Assembly: GCA_028821395.1 (NCBI GenBank)
Contig: JAPPGP010000209.1
Location: forward strand, 20,049 to 84,048
DNA length: 64,000 bases
From: Defluviicoccus sp.
Lineage (GTDB): Bacteria > Pseudomonadota > Alphaproteobacteria > MPNO01
Direction of reading: 5' to 3'
Shown: in pieces, positions 47,044 through 55,937 of the stretch
Numbering within the stretch: the first letter of the stretch is position 1
Layout of the letters: every line of letters starts with the position of its first letter
Translations under genes and position numbers: made by a program
Notes under the pieces: generated by a model
Seen by the model: the letters and a program-made list of their open reading frames with translations, nothing else
What the model was told of the DNA's origin: nothing
The model's database searches: none

Positions 47044-48283
47044 GACGCCAGGGAACCTCTGGTTCCCCTACACGCCGATGCGCGGCATGCCGCCGCCGCT
47101 CGAAGCGGTGGGCACAGAGGGTGCGCGCATCCGCCTCGCCGATGGGCGCGAGCTGGTCGACGGGATCGCGTCCTGGTGGACGGCGTGTCACGGCTACAAC
47201 CACCCCCACATCCTGGATGCGATGGAGGCGCAGCTTCGCCGCATGCCGCATGTGATGTTCGGCGGCATGGTGCACGAGCCTGCTGTGCGGCTCGCCCGCC
47301 GGCTCGCGGCATTGCTGGGCTCCGGCCTCGACCATGTCTTTTTCAGCGACTCCGGCTCCGTCTCGGTCGAGATCGCGCTCAAGATGGCGATCCAGTACTG
47401 GCGCAACCGGGGAATCGAGGGGCGCGGCCGCTTCGTCTGCTTTCGCGGCGCCTATCACGGCGACACGCTGGGCACGATGGCGGTGTGCGATCCCGAGGAC
47501 GGCATGCACCGGCTGCTGGGGGGCTACGTGCCGCCGCAGATCGTGCTGGACCTGCCGCTCGGCCGCAGAGCCGCCGCGGCGTTCGAGGACGCCATGGCGC
47601 GCCACGCAGGCGAGATCGCCGCGGTGGTGGTGGAGCCGCTGCTGCAAGCGGCGGGCGGCATGCGCTTCCATCCGCCGGAGACGCTCGCAGCGATCGCCCG
47701 GGTCTGCCGCCGCCACGACCTGCTGCTCGTCCTCGACGAGGTGGCGACCGGGTTCGGGCGCACCGGCACGATGTTCGCCTTCGAGCAGGCAGGCGTCGCG
47801 CCCGACATGGTCTGCCTCTCCAAGGCGCTCACCGGCGGCACGATGGGGCTCGCGGCGACGGTCGCCAACCGGATTGTGTTCTCGGCCTTCGACAGCGAGG
47901 ACCCGAAGCGGGCGCTGATGCACGGGCCCACCTTCATGGCGAACCCGCTGGGCTGCGCCGCCGCCAACGCCTCGCTCGACCTGTTCGAGCGCGAGCCCAG
48001 GCTGGAACAGGCGAGGCGCATCGAGTCCCGTCTCCGGGAGTCGCTCGAGCCCTGCCGGTCGATGCCCCGGGTGGTCGACGTCCGGGTGCTGGGTGCGGTC
48101 GGCGTTGTCGAGCTCGACCGGATCGACGACCTCGCCGGCATGCGGATGCGCTTCGTCGAGGAAGGCGTATGGATCCGCCCGCTGGGCGACGCGGTCTATC
48201 TGATGCCGGCGCTGACGATATCGCCGGACGAGCTCGACCTGCTGACCGGCGCGATCCGCCGCGTGGTCGGGGCGCTGAGTTAA
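47036..48283 (+). CDS. bioA: Adenosylmethionine-8-amino-7-oxononanoate aminotransferase
   Basis: A 415-residue class III aminotransferase making 7,8-diaminopelargonate with SAM as amino donor. LWFPYTPM and [11 protein letters not shown] are BioA substrate-site segments, [14 protein letters not shown] holds the cofactor Asp, and the PLP lysine is K263 in LSKALTGG. It starts with a GTG inside the bioB end. Its TAA overlaps the stop of the convergent kinase gene by 4 bp (TTAA). Confidence 0.96.
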   Translation: MAETPGNLWFPYTPMRGMPPPLEAVGTEGARIRLADGRELVDGIASWWTACHGYNHPHILDAMEAQLRRMPHVMFGGMVHEPAVRLARRLAALLGSGLDHVFFSDSGSVSVEIALKMAIQYWRNRGIEGRGRFVCFRGAYHGDTLGTMAVCDPEDGMHRLLGGYVPPQIVLDLPLGRRAAAAFEDAMARHAGEIAAVVVEPLLQAAGGMRFHPPETLAAIARVCRRHDLLLVLDEVATGFGRTGTMFAFEQAGVAPDMVCLSKALTGGTMGLAATVANRIVFSAFDSEDPKRALMHGPTFMANPLGCAAANASLDLFEREPRLEQARRIESRLRESLEPCRSMPRVVDVRVLGAVGVVELDRIDDLAGMRMRFVEEGVWIRPLGDAVYLMPALTISPDELDLLTGAIRRVVGALS

Positions 48284-49641
48284 TCCGGCGGAGGCACGCC
48301 CGCCTTTCTCATCGCCGCCGCCTGGCGCTTCGCGAGAGCCTCTGCGTCGAAATCCGCGATCAGGTCGTGGAACATGCGGTGCCAGTTGATCTCGGCCCTG
48401 AGATGCATGAAGACCGAGCCGAGGCCGATCGCCGCGCGGTCCATCAGCACGAACTCCCGCGGCGGACGGACCCCGCCCAGTCGACGCAGCTCGCGATGCA
48501 CCTTCGAGGCCACCTCGGCGCCGTAGACCCGGCTGTTGGCGCCCTCGATCGGGCGGGGCCTGTCCTCCAGCAACGGCGCGTAGAGGAACGACGCCCAGAG
48601 GTTCAGTATGTCGATCATCTCGTTCGACAGCTCGGCGAACCCCCAGCCCTCATAGGCATGCACCGCAAGCGCGCGGTCGTCCCGGTCGATCGCGTGGTAG
48701 AGGTCGATCGCGCCCTTGACGAATCTCGGCGGGAAGATCCGGATACAGCCGAAATCGAGCAGGTTCACCGACCCGTCCGGCCGCACGGTGTAGTTGCCGA
48801 GATGCGGATCGCCGTGGATGACGCCGTAGTCGTAGAACGGCACGTACCAGGCGCGAAACATGTTGTGGGCGACCCGGTTGCGCGCCTCTAGGTCCTCGCC
48901 GGCCAGATCCAGCAGCCGGCGCCCGTCCAGCCAGGTCATGGTGAGCAGCCGCCGTGTCGAGAGCGCGGGCACCGGGTCGGGGACGTGCACGGCCACTTCG
49001 TCTGCGTGCATCAGGCGGTAGAGCCGGATATGGCGCAGCTCGCGCTCGTAGTCGACCTCCTCGCGCAGCCTGGCGGTGAGCTCGGCATGGATCTCGCGCG
49101 GGTCGACCGCCTTGTCGTAGCGCCGGTAGATCGCCAGCACGACGCGGAGCTGGCGGAGGTCGGCCTCGACGGCGGACGCCATGTCGGGATATTGCAGCTT
49201 GCACGCGAGATCGCTTCCATCCCGCCCGACCGCGCGGTGCACCTGGCCGAGCGACGCGGCCGCGGCCGCCTGGCGTTCGAAGCTTGCGAAGCGCTTCTCC
49301 CAGCCGGCGCCGAGCTCGGCCGCCATGCGGCGCCTGACGAACAGCCAGCCCATCGGCGGCGCGTTGGCCTGCAGCTCGCCCAGCTCGTCGGAGTATTCCC
49401 GGGGCAGGATGTCGGGGACGGTCGACATGATCTGGGCGACCTTCATCAGCGGCCCCTTGAGGCCGCCGAGCGCGCGGCGCAGATCCCCGGCGCTGCGCTC
49501 TCGGTCCATCTCCAAGCCGAGATAGCGCTCGCCCGCCACACGGGCGGCGATGCCGCCCACCGCCGCCCCGACCCGGCCGTAGCGCCGCACCCGCCCGGTC
49601 AGCCGGTTGTCCTCGTCGCGGCGTTCCGGCGGCCGCCTCAT
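48280..49641 (-). CDS. AarF/ABC1/UbiB-type atypical kinase
   Basis: A 453-residue UbiB-family protein. In place of the family KxGQ the N-terminal motif reads KVAQ (GPLMKVAQIMS), which I have the impression is common in an alphaproteobacterial subgroup. The Ala-rich nucleotide loop AAAASLGQVH, the HGDPHLGNY catalytic loop and LLDFGCIR metal site are intact. UbiB proteins support ubiquinone production or lipid handling through ATPase activity. It overlaps the peptidase gene upstream by 4 bp. There is no C-terminal membrane pair, unlike UbiB proper. Confidence 0.9.
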   Translation of the reverse strand: MRRPPERRDEDNRLTGRVRRYGRVGAAVGGIAARVAGERYLGLEMDRERSAGDLRRALGGLKGPLMKVAQIMSTVPDILPREYSDELGELQANAPPMGWLFVRRRMAAELGAGWEKRFASFERQAAAAASLGQVHRAVGRDGSDLACKLQYPDMASAVEADLRQLRVVLAIYRRYDKAVDPREIHAELTARLREEVDYERELRHIRLYRLMHADEVAVHVPDPVPALSTRRLLTMTWLDGRRLLDLAGEDLEARNRVAHNMFRAWYVPFYDYGVIHGDPHLGNYTVRPDGSVNLLDFGCIRIFPPRFVKGAIDLYHAIDRDDRALAVHAYEGWGFAELSNEMIDILNLWASFLYAPLLEDRPRPIEGANSRVYGAEVASKVHRELRRLGGVRPPREFVLMDRAAIGLGSVFMHLRAEINWHRMFHDLIADFDAEALAKRQAAAMRKAGVPPPD

Positions 49642-51422
49642 TCGGCGTCCTCCAGCTCGTCGATCATCCCCTCGATCACCGCGAGCCCCCGCGCCCAGAA
49701 CGCCGGCTCCCCGGCATCGAGCCCGAACGGCGCCAGCAGCTCGCGGTGGCGCAGCGTGCCGCCGGCTTCGAGCATGCGGAGGTACCTCTCCGCGAAACCG
49801 GGCGCGCCACTCTCATGGACCGCATAGAGCGCGTTCACCAGGCAATCCCCGAAGGCGTAGGCATAGACGTAGAACGGCGAGTGGACGAAATGCGGGATAT
49901 AGCACCAGTAGTACCGGTAGTCCCCGCCGAGCCGGATCGCCGGGCCCAGGCTCTCGCGCTGGACGTCGAGCCAGATCTCGCACAGGCGGTCGGCCGTCAG
50001 CTCTTCCCGGCGGCGCTCCTCGTGGACCCGGCTCTCGAAGCGGTAGAAGGCGATCTGGCGGATCACGGTGTTGAGCATGTCCTCGACCTTGGCGGCGAGC
50101 AGCAGACGCCGCTCCGCCGGGCCGGCGCGGTCGAGCAGCGCGCGGAAGGTCAGCATCTCGCCGAACACCGAGGCCGTCTCGGCCAGCGTCAGCGGCGTCT
50201 TCGCCATCAGATGGCCCTGACGCCCGGCGAGCACCTGGTGGACGCCGTGGCCCAGCTCGTGCGCCAGCGTCATCACGTCGCGCGGCCTGCCCTGGTAGTT
50301 GAGCAGGATATAGGGATGCGCGGAAGGAACCGTGGAATGCGAGAAGGCGCCCGGCGACTTGCCCGGCCGGAGCGCGGCGTCGATCCGGCGGTCATCGAAG
50401 AACCGGGCGGCGATCCCGCGCATCGCGGGCGAGAACGCGCCATAGGCGTCGAGCACGATGTGGCGCGCCTCGTCCCAGGCGATGACGACCTCGTCGGCGC
50501 CGGGCAGCGGCGCATTGCGGTCCCAGTGTTCCAGCGCATCGACCCCGAACCGGCGCGCCTTCAGCGCGTAGTAGCGATGCGACAGGCGCGGACAGGCGTC
50601 GGTCACCGCCTCGGTCAGGGCGTCCACCACCTCGGCCTCGACCCGGTTGGCGAGATGGCGCGCGGCCTGGGGGGTCTCGTAGCCGCGCCAGCAATCCTCG
50701 ATCTCCTTGTCCTTGGCGAGCGTGTTGGCGATCAGCGCGAACAGCCGCACGTTCTCGGCGAGCACCCGTCCGACCGACTCGGCGGCTTCCCGGCGGCGTG
50801 CGCCGTCGGGATCGGACAGCAGATGAAGCGCCTCCTGGACGGTCAGGTTCCGGCCCTCGACCGGGAAGCGGAGCGCCGCCATGGTCTCGTCGAACAGCCG
50901 GGTCCAGGCCGCCCGGCCGGTCAGGCGCTTGACGTGGAACAGCCGCTCGGCCTCCTCGCCGAGCTGATAGGGGCGGGACAGCCGGATGTCGCGCAGCCAC
51001 GGCCGGTAGCGCGCGGCACCCGGGTCGGCGAGCTTGCCCTCGATCACGCCGTCCTCCATGCGGTTGATCTCCAGCGTGAAGAACAACAGCTCGCCGGTGA
51101 TCGCCGTCGCCCGCTCGCGGATCGACTGGTGGAACGCGGCCGTACCGGGATCGCCGAGGTCGGCCGCGTGCAGCAGCTGGGCGTAGCTCTCCGCGCGGGC
51201 GACGGTCTCCGACACCGCCTCGAAGGACGCGATCGCGCGCCCGAACGCCTCGCCGCCCGCCGCCGCGAGTCTGCCCTTCCAGCGCTTGCCAAGCGCCTCG
51301 GCGTCGCGTCCCGCGCGGTCGAGGTCGGCCGCGAGCGCCGGGCTGTCCGGCGCCGGGTAGAGGTCCGCGAGGTCCCACTCGGGCAGGGTGCCGAGGCCTC
51401 CGGAATTCGGCTGGTCGGTCAT
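49638..51422 (-). CDS. M3-family oligoendopeptidase F
   Basis: A 594-residue zinc oligopeptidase. The HELGH motif is at 388-392 with the third ligand in LAETASVFGEM. GTLPEWDLADLYP near the N-terminus is typical of PepF. It cuts short peptides in the cytosol; no signal peptide is seen. I set the start at 51422 (MTDQPNSGG), since the frame continues upstream into non-family sequence. Its stop overlaps the AarF start by 4 bp, so the pair is co-translated. Confidence 0.95.
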   Translation of the reverse strand: MTDQPNSGGLGTLPEWDLADLYPAPDSPALAADLDRAGRDAEALGKRWKGRLAAAGGEAFGRAIASFEAVSETVARAESYAQLLHAADLGDPGTAAFHQSIRERATAITGELLFFTLEINRMEDGVIEGKLADPGAARYRPWLRDIRLSRPYQLGEEAERLFHVKRLTGRAAWTRLFDETMAALRFPVEGRNLTVQEALHLLSDPDGARRREAAESVGRVLAENVRLFALIANTLAKDKEIEDCWRGYETPQAARHLANRVEAEVVDALTEAVTDACPRLSHRYYALKARRFGVDALEHWDRNAPLPGADEVVIAWDEARHIVLDAYGAFSPAMRGIAARFFDDRRIDAALRPGKSPGAFSHSTVPSAHPYILLNYQGRPRDVMTLAHELGHGVHQVLAGRQGHLMAKTPLTLAETASVFGEMLTFRALLDRAGPAERRLLLAAKVEDMLNTVIRQIAFYRFESRVHEERRREELTADRLCEIWLDVQRESLGPAIRLGGDYRYYWCYIPHFVHSPFYVYAYAFGDCLVNALYAVHESGAPGFAERYLRMLEAGGTLRHRELLAPFGLDAGEPAFWARGLAVIEGMIDELEDAE

Positions 51423-51583
51423 GCTGGGCTCCGGCGGTCGCTCTGGATATAGCGTCCGAAGCGGGCCGAAACCACCGATGGCGGGGCCGCCACGCGGCAA
51501 TTTCCGTTGGCGCGACCCGGGCCGGATGATCTATTTGATCGCTCTGGCGGCATCGTCCGGGAATCAATCGAGGGAGCGATGGA

Positions 51584-52282
51584 ATGGCGGATCGGGAAAA
51601 GGCACTCATCGTCGGGGCCGGCAGCGGGCTCAGCGCCTCGCTGGCGCGGCTGTTCCACAGGGAAGGCATGGCGGTGGCGCTGGCCGCGCGCAATGCGGAC
51701 AAGCTGGGCGGCCTGTGCTCCGAGATCGGCGGCCGTGCGCATGCCTGCGATGCCTCCGACCCGCGGGCGGTGGCGGCGCTGTTCGAGGCCGTCACGGCGG
51801 ATATCGGCGCCCCCGACGTGGTCGTCTTCAACCCGAGCTTTCGCGCGCGCGGGCCGATCGTCGACCTCGACCCCGAACAGGTGCGAAAGGTCATCGAGAT
51901 CAGCTGCTTCGGCGGCTTCCTGGTGGCCCAGCAGGCGGCGCGTCAGATGACGGCGCGGGGCTCCGGCACCATCCTGCTCACCGGCGCGTCGGCGAGCGTC
52001 AAGGGCTATGCCAATTCCTCCTCCTTCGCGATGGGCAAGTTCGGGCTGCGCGGCCTCGCCCAGAGCCTGGCGCGGGAGCTTCAGCCGCGGGGTGTCCATG
52101 TCGCGCATTTCGTCATCGACGGCGGCATCGCCAAGGCGGGCGACGCGCGGGTGGCCGAGCGCGGGCCGGACGGCACGCTCGACCCCGACGCCATTGCCGA
52201 GACCTATCTCCACATCCACCGCCAGCACCGCAGCGCCTGGACCTGGGAGGTGGAGGTCAGGCCGTGGGTGGAGAACTTCTGA
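51584..52282 (+). CDS. Short-chain dehydrogenase/reductase with Phe in place of the catalytic Tyr
   Basis: A 232-residue SDR-fold protein. The nucleotide-binding segment reads LIVGAGSGLSASLARLF. The strand that normally carries the active serine is ILLTGASASVKG. The usual YxxxK becomes FAMGK in SSSFAMGKFGLRGLAQ, so the proton-donating tyrosine is missing. This FAMGK form recurs in a set of bacterial SDRs as far as I recall, so it need not be a defect, though classical ketoreductase activity is doubtful. A GGAG lies near the ATG. It is divergent from the M3 peptidase gene. Confidence 0.85.
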   Translation: MADREKALIVGAGSGLSASLARLFHREGMAVALAARNADKLGGLCSEIGGRAHACDASDPRAVAALFEAVTADIGAPDVVVFNPSFRARGPIVDLDPEQVRKVIEISCFGGFLVAQQAARQMTARGSGTILLTGASASVKGYANSSSFAMGKFGLRGLAQSLARELQPRGVHVAHFVIDGGIAKAGDARVAERGPDGTLDPDAIAETYLHIHRQHRSAWTWEVEVRPWVENF

Positions 52283-52301
52283 GGCGGCAGAGGGCTTGCG
52301 C

Positions 52302-52796
52302 GTGCGCGGCAAAGTCTTGGCCGCGGCGGGCCGCGCGGGGCTCGCCGCCGTGCTGCTGCTGGCCGGGCTTGCACCGGCGCAGGGCGAATCGGAGATCCGC
52401 ATCGTGCCCGCCTTCCTGAAGAGCTCTCATCCCGAATCGGATCGCGACTACGACTACAGCACCGCTCACCCTTCGCTCGGCGTCGGCGGGCCCGTGCGCG
52501 GACAATGGCTGCGCTGGCGCGCCGGCATGGTGCGGAACTCCCATTCGCGCTGGGGGCCGTTCGCCGGATTGTCCGGCACGCTGGAGGCGATCGAGAACTG
52601 GCGCGTGGGGTTGAACGCCGGAATCGCGGGGAACTACACCCGCAACAACTGGTTTCGCATCGGCGTGCTGCCCATCGTGCAGTGGAAGGACCCGGGCAGC
52701 GACCTGATATGGGAGTTCGGATTCGTACGCCGCGAGGACGCGACCTTCGCCGGGGTGGGCGTCCATATCCCGCTTTCGCTGTGGACGACGAGATGA
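52302..52796 (+). CDS. Small exported protein, possible outer-membrane beta-barrel
   Basis: I do not recognise the family. The 164-residue product has a signal peptide (hydrophobic core about 12-24, cleavage near APAQGES) and a body with alternating aromatic and polar residues (WLRWRAGMVRNSHSRWGPF, GLNAGIAGNYTRNNWF, FAGVGVHIPL). That pattern suggests short amphipathic beta-strands ending in an aromatic-rich C-terminus, as in small outer-membrane barrels. The GTG at 52302 has AGAGGG upstream; a TTG at 52296 is the alternative. It lies 19 bases after the SDR stop. Confidence 0.6.
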   Translation: MRGKVLAAAGRAGLAAVLLLAGLAPAQGESEIRIVPAFLKSSHPESDRDYDYSTAHPSLGVGGPVRGQWLRWRAGMVRNSHSRWGPFAGLSGTLEAIENWRVGLNAGIAGNYTRNNWFRIGVLPIVQWKDPGSDLIWEFGFVRREDATFAGVGVHIPLSLWTTR

Positions 52797-52814
52797 CCCG
52801 CGCGGTGCCGTGAG

Positions 52815-52904
52815 TGGCGGAGGGAGTGGGATTCGAACCCACGATACCGTTTCCGGTATACACGCTTTCCAAGCGTGCGCCTTCAGCCGCTCGGCCACCC
52901 CTCC
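52815..52904 (-). tRNA. tRNA-Ser(GGA)
   Basis: A class II tRNA on the minus strand. The acceptor GGAGGGG pairs with TCCCTCC, the anticodon stem CACGC/GCGTG encloses TTGGAAA (anticodon GGA), a long variable arm (TACCG-loop-CGGTA) follows as expected for serine, and the T-loop is TTCGAAT. G73 is followed by an encoded CCA (52817-52815). It reads UCC and UCU. No integrase or attachment duplicate is visible near it. Confidence 0.95.
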
Positions 52905-53038
52905 GTCGGTCGCAATTTAGCACCGGCCATGCCCGGTTCAAGGGCGGTCGAACGGTTGACTCAGGAATCGGCGGGCTCGATCATCCACCGGACGCGTCTT
53001 GCGAATTCGCCCCTCCGGACTCACGAAAGGGATTATCC

Positions 53039-54076
53039 ATGCCAACGAGATTTTCCGCCGCCCTCGGGGTCTTGTCGAGCCGGATGCTGTTCGGCGGCAC
53101 GGCGGCCGCCATGCTGCTCGGCCTCGGCGCAGCCGCCGGCGCGGCCGAGCTCAAGCTCGCGCACTTCATGTCCCCCAAGCACCCGATGGACCGCTTCATC
53201 ATGCGGCCGTGGTCGGAGGAGGTCGCGGCCAAGTCGGGCGGCAGCCTGAAGGTCCGCATCTATCCCGGCGGCGCGCTCGGCAAGGGTCCGGTCGCGCAGT
53301 ACAAGCGCGCGGTCGACGGGGTGGCGGATATCGCCTTCGGCCTGCCGGGCTTCACCTCGAAGCTGTTCCCGCGGGTGGGCGTGGTCGAGCTGCCGGGGAT
53401 GGCGCCCACGTCGAGCGATGCGACCAACGCGATGTGGAACGCCATGGGCGAGCTCGCGCCCGAGTTCCGCCGGGTCAAGCTCCTCGCGCTGTGGACCAAC
53501 GAACGCCAGGTGCTGATGACCCGCAAGCAGCCGATCCGCTCGGTGGCGGACATGAAGGACCTCAAGTTCCGGGTTCCCTCCAAGACCCAGGGCGAGGCGA
53601 TCAAGGCGCTCGGCGCGGTGCCGGTCTTCATGCCGATCAACCGGGTCTACAACGCGCTCAACACGGGCGTCATCGACGGCGTGCTCACCGGGCCCAGCAC
53701 GATCAACAGCTTCAAGTTCAACGAGGTCGCCAAGTACTACACCACCGGCTGGCCGCTCGGCCGCTCGCCGTTCTACCTGGTGATGAACAACGCCGCCTTC
53801 GACAAGCTGTCCGACGCCCACAAGGCGCTGGTCGAACGCACCACGGGGCGGGCGATGAGCCTGCGCGCGGCCCAGTTCTACATGCGCGCCGGCAATGCGG
53901 GGCTCGACCGGGTGCGGAAGTCCGACAAGCACGAGGTGATCGCGCTCGCGGGCGCGGCGCTGCAGGAGGGCGTCAAGCGGCTGATGGCCGCGCGCGCGGC
54001 GCAGGTCAAGGCGCTGGATTCGCGCGGCGTGCCGGCGAGCGCGATCCTCCGGGCGATGGGGGTCGCGGGAAGCTGA
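53039..54076 (+). CDS. TRAP transporter substrate-binding protein (DctP family)
   Basis: A 345-residue periplasmic binding protein with a signal peptide (hydrophobic about 18-36, then GAAELKLAHFMSPKHPMD). GGSLKVRIYPGGALGKG and MKDLKFRVPSKTQGE are DctP hallmarks; the Arg in KFRVP usually contacts the ligand carboxylate. AAAGGGA sits seven bases before the ATG. It is not closely similar to the duplicated binding proteins at 17449 and 19558. With the two permease genes and the amidase downstream it forms one operon. Confidence 0.93.
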   Translation: MPTRFSAALGVLSSRMLFGGTAAAMLLGLGAAAGAAELKLAHFMSPKHPMDRFIMRPWSEEVAAKSGGSLKVRIYPGGALGKGPVAQYKRAVDGVADIAFGLPGFTSKLFPRVGVVELPGMAPTSSDATNAMWNAMGELAPEFRRVKLLALWTNERQVLMTRKQPIRSVADMKDLKFRVPSKTQGEAIKALGAVPVFMPINRVYNALNTGVIDGVLTGPSTINSFKFNEVAKYYTTGWPLGRSPFYLVMNNAAFDKLSDAHKALVERTTGRAMSLRAAQFYMRAGNAGLDRVRKSDKHEVIALAGAALQEGVKRLMAARAAQVKALDSRGVPASAILRAMGVAGS

Positions 54077-54091
54077 GCCCGGCGCCGGCTC

Positions 54092-54610
54092 TTGCGGGCC
54101 AGGCTGGAGCGGCTTTCGGGAACCATCGGCGCCGGCGTTCGCCTGATGGCGGTCATCGGCGGCGCGGTGCTGATGTGCCTGATGGCGCTCACCGTGGTCG
54201 CGGTGACGCTCAGGAAGTTCAACGACCCGATCCTCGGCACCCAGGACCTGTCGGAGGCCGGGCTCACCATCGTCGTGTTCTTCGCCATGGCCTATTCCGG
54301 CTGGACCGGCGGGCATATCGCGGTCGACCTGATCGGCAACTTCGTTTCGGGGCGCAGGCTCGCCGCGCTGGATGCCTCGGTCCGCATCCTCTGCGGCCTG
54401 TTTTTCCTCGTCGTCGCCTGGCAAAGCCTCGCCCAGGGCCTCGACGCGCTGGAGTTCGGCGATGGGTTCAACCTGCTCGATATCCCGCATCACCCGTTCT
54501 ACTTCGTGATCGCCTTCGGCTCGCTGGCGTTCGCCCTGGTCCTCGTTGTGCTCGGCCTGCGCTCGGCGATCGGCCTGCCCGAGATTGCAAGACGGAAGGC
54601 CGATGAGTAG
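54092..54610 (+). CDS. TRAP transporter small permease (DctQ family)
   Basis: A 172-residue membrane protein with four helices, the first being GVRLMAVIGGAVLMCLMALT (about 15-34), followed by GTQDLSEAGLTIVVFFAMAY. The start is a TTG at 54092; an internal ATG at 54146 would shorten the cytoplasmic lead before the first helix. It overlaps the large permease gene by eight bases. It partners that subunit and the binding protein upstream. Confidence 0.9.
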   Translation: MRARLERLSGTIGAGVRLMAVIGGAVLMCLMALTVVAVTLRKFNDPILGTQDLSEAGLTIVVFFAMAYSGWTGGHIAVDLIGNFVSGRRLAALDASVRILCGLFFLVVAWQSLAQGLDALEFGDGFNLLDIPHHPFYFVIAFGSLAFALVLVVLGLRSAIGLPEIARRKADE

Positions 54611-55907
54611 CTCGCTGATCGGCGTGATCGGCATCCTCGCGCTGTTCGGCCTTCTCGCCATCCGCATGCCGGTCGGCATCGTGATGATGCTGGTCGGGTT
54701 CGTGGGCGTCGGGGTGATGAACGGCTGGCCGGCGGCGTTGGCGACGCTGGGCAGCGAGCCCTTCGTGATCGCGTCCAATTTCGAACTCATGATCATCCCG
54801 ATGTTCGTGCTGATGGGGAACCTGGCCTCGATCTCGGGGATGAGCCGCGACCTCTACGGCGCCGCCTATGCCTGGTTCGGGCACTGGCGGGGCGGGCTGG
54901 CCTCGGCGACGATCGCCGCCTGCGCCGGGTTCGCAGCGCTGTCGGGCTCCTCGGTCGCCTCCGCGGTGACGATGGGCCGCGTCGCCCTGCCGGAGATGCG
55001 GCGCTACGCCTACCACCCCCGCCTCGCCACCGGCGCGATCGCCGCCGGCGGCACGCTCGGCATCCTGATCCCGCCATCCACCGGGTTCGTGATCTACGCC
55101 ATCCTGACCGAGGAATCGATCGGCCGGCTGTTCCTCGCGGGCGTCCTGCCGGGGCTGCTGCTGACCGCGCTGTTCATGGTGGCGATCGCGATCCAGACCC
55201 GCATCCGGCCGGTTCTCGGCCCGCCCGGCCCGGCGCTTCCGCTGGCCGAGCGGGTGCGAGCGACCGGGCGGGCGGGCGCGATGATCGGCATCGTCGCGGT
55301 CACCATCGGCGGCATCTATTCCGGCTTCTTCACCGCCGGCGAGGCCGCCGGCGTCGGCGCGTTTCTCGCCTTCCTGCTCGCGCTCGCGCGCCGCAGCGTT
55401 ACGCCCGCCTCGCTCAACGTCACCCTGCTGGAGACCGTGCGCACCAGCGCCTTCGCCTTCCTGATCCTGATCGGCGCGCATGTCTTCAACCCCTTCCTCG
55501 CGCTGACCCAGATCCCGAGCGATCTCGCCGAGCTGCTCATCGGCTCCGAGCTCTCCCGGCTCGGCATCCTTGCCATCCTGCTCGCAGCGTTCATCGTGCT
55601 CGGCATGTTCCTCGAAGGCTTCGCGATCCTCGTGCTGACGCTGCCCATCGTCCATCCGCTGATCGTCGAGCTGGGCTACGACCCGATCTGGTTCGGCGTT
55701 CTGATGGTCATCGTGCTCGAAATGGGGCTGATCAGCCCGCCGGTCGGCGTCAACGTGTTCGTCGTCAAGGGAATCGCCGAGGACGTGCCGATGCGCGACA
55801 TATTCATCGGCATCATGCCGTTCTGGGCGGCGATGCTGGTCTGTATGGTGCTGCTCGTCGTGTTTCCCGAGATCGCGCTCTTCCTGCCCAACCGGATGAT
55901 CCAGTAG
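54603..55907 (+). CDS. TRAP transporter large permease (DctM family)
   Basis: A 434-residue membrane protein with about twelve helices. SGSSVASAVTMGRVALPEM, GTLGILIPPSTGFVIYA and the C-terminal GLISPPVGVNVFVVK match the family. The ATG at 54603 lies within the end of the small-permease gene. It drives uptake by an ion gradient. The amidase that follows 30 bases later suggests that the imported solute, or something released from it, is an amide. Confidence 0.94.
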   Translation: MSSSLIGVIGILALFGLLAIRMPVGIVMMLVGFVGVGVMNGWPAALATLGSEPFVIASNFELMIIPMFVLMGNLASISGMSRDLYGAAYAWFGHWRGGLASATIAACAGFAALSGSSVASAVTMGRVALPEMRRYAYHPRLATGAIAAGGTLGILIPPSTGFVIYAILTEESIGRLFLAGVLPGLLLTALFMVAIAIQTRIRPVLGPPGPALPLAERVRATGRAGAMIGIVAVTIGGIYSGFFTAGEAAGVGAFLAFLLALARRSVTPASLNVTLLETVRTSAFAFLILIGAHVFNPFLALTQIPSDLAELLIGSELSRLGILAILLAAFIVLGMFLEGFAILVLTLPIVHPLIVELGYDPIWFGVLMVIVLEMGLISPPVGVNVFVVKGIAEDVPMRDIFIGIMPFWAAMLVCMVLLVVFPEIALFLPNRMIQ

Positions 55908-55937
55908 CGCCACACACCCCGAAGGAGAGGCATCGCA

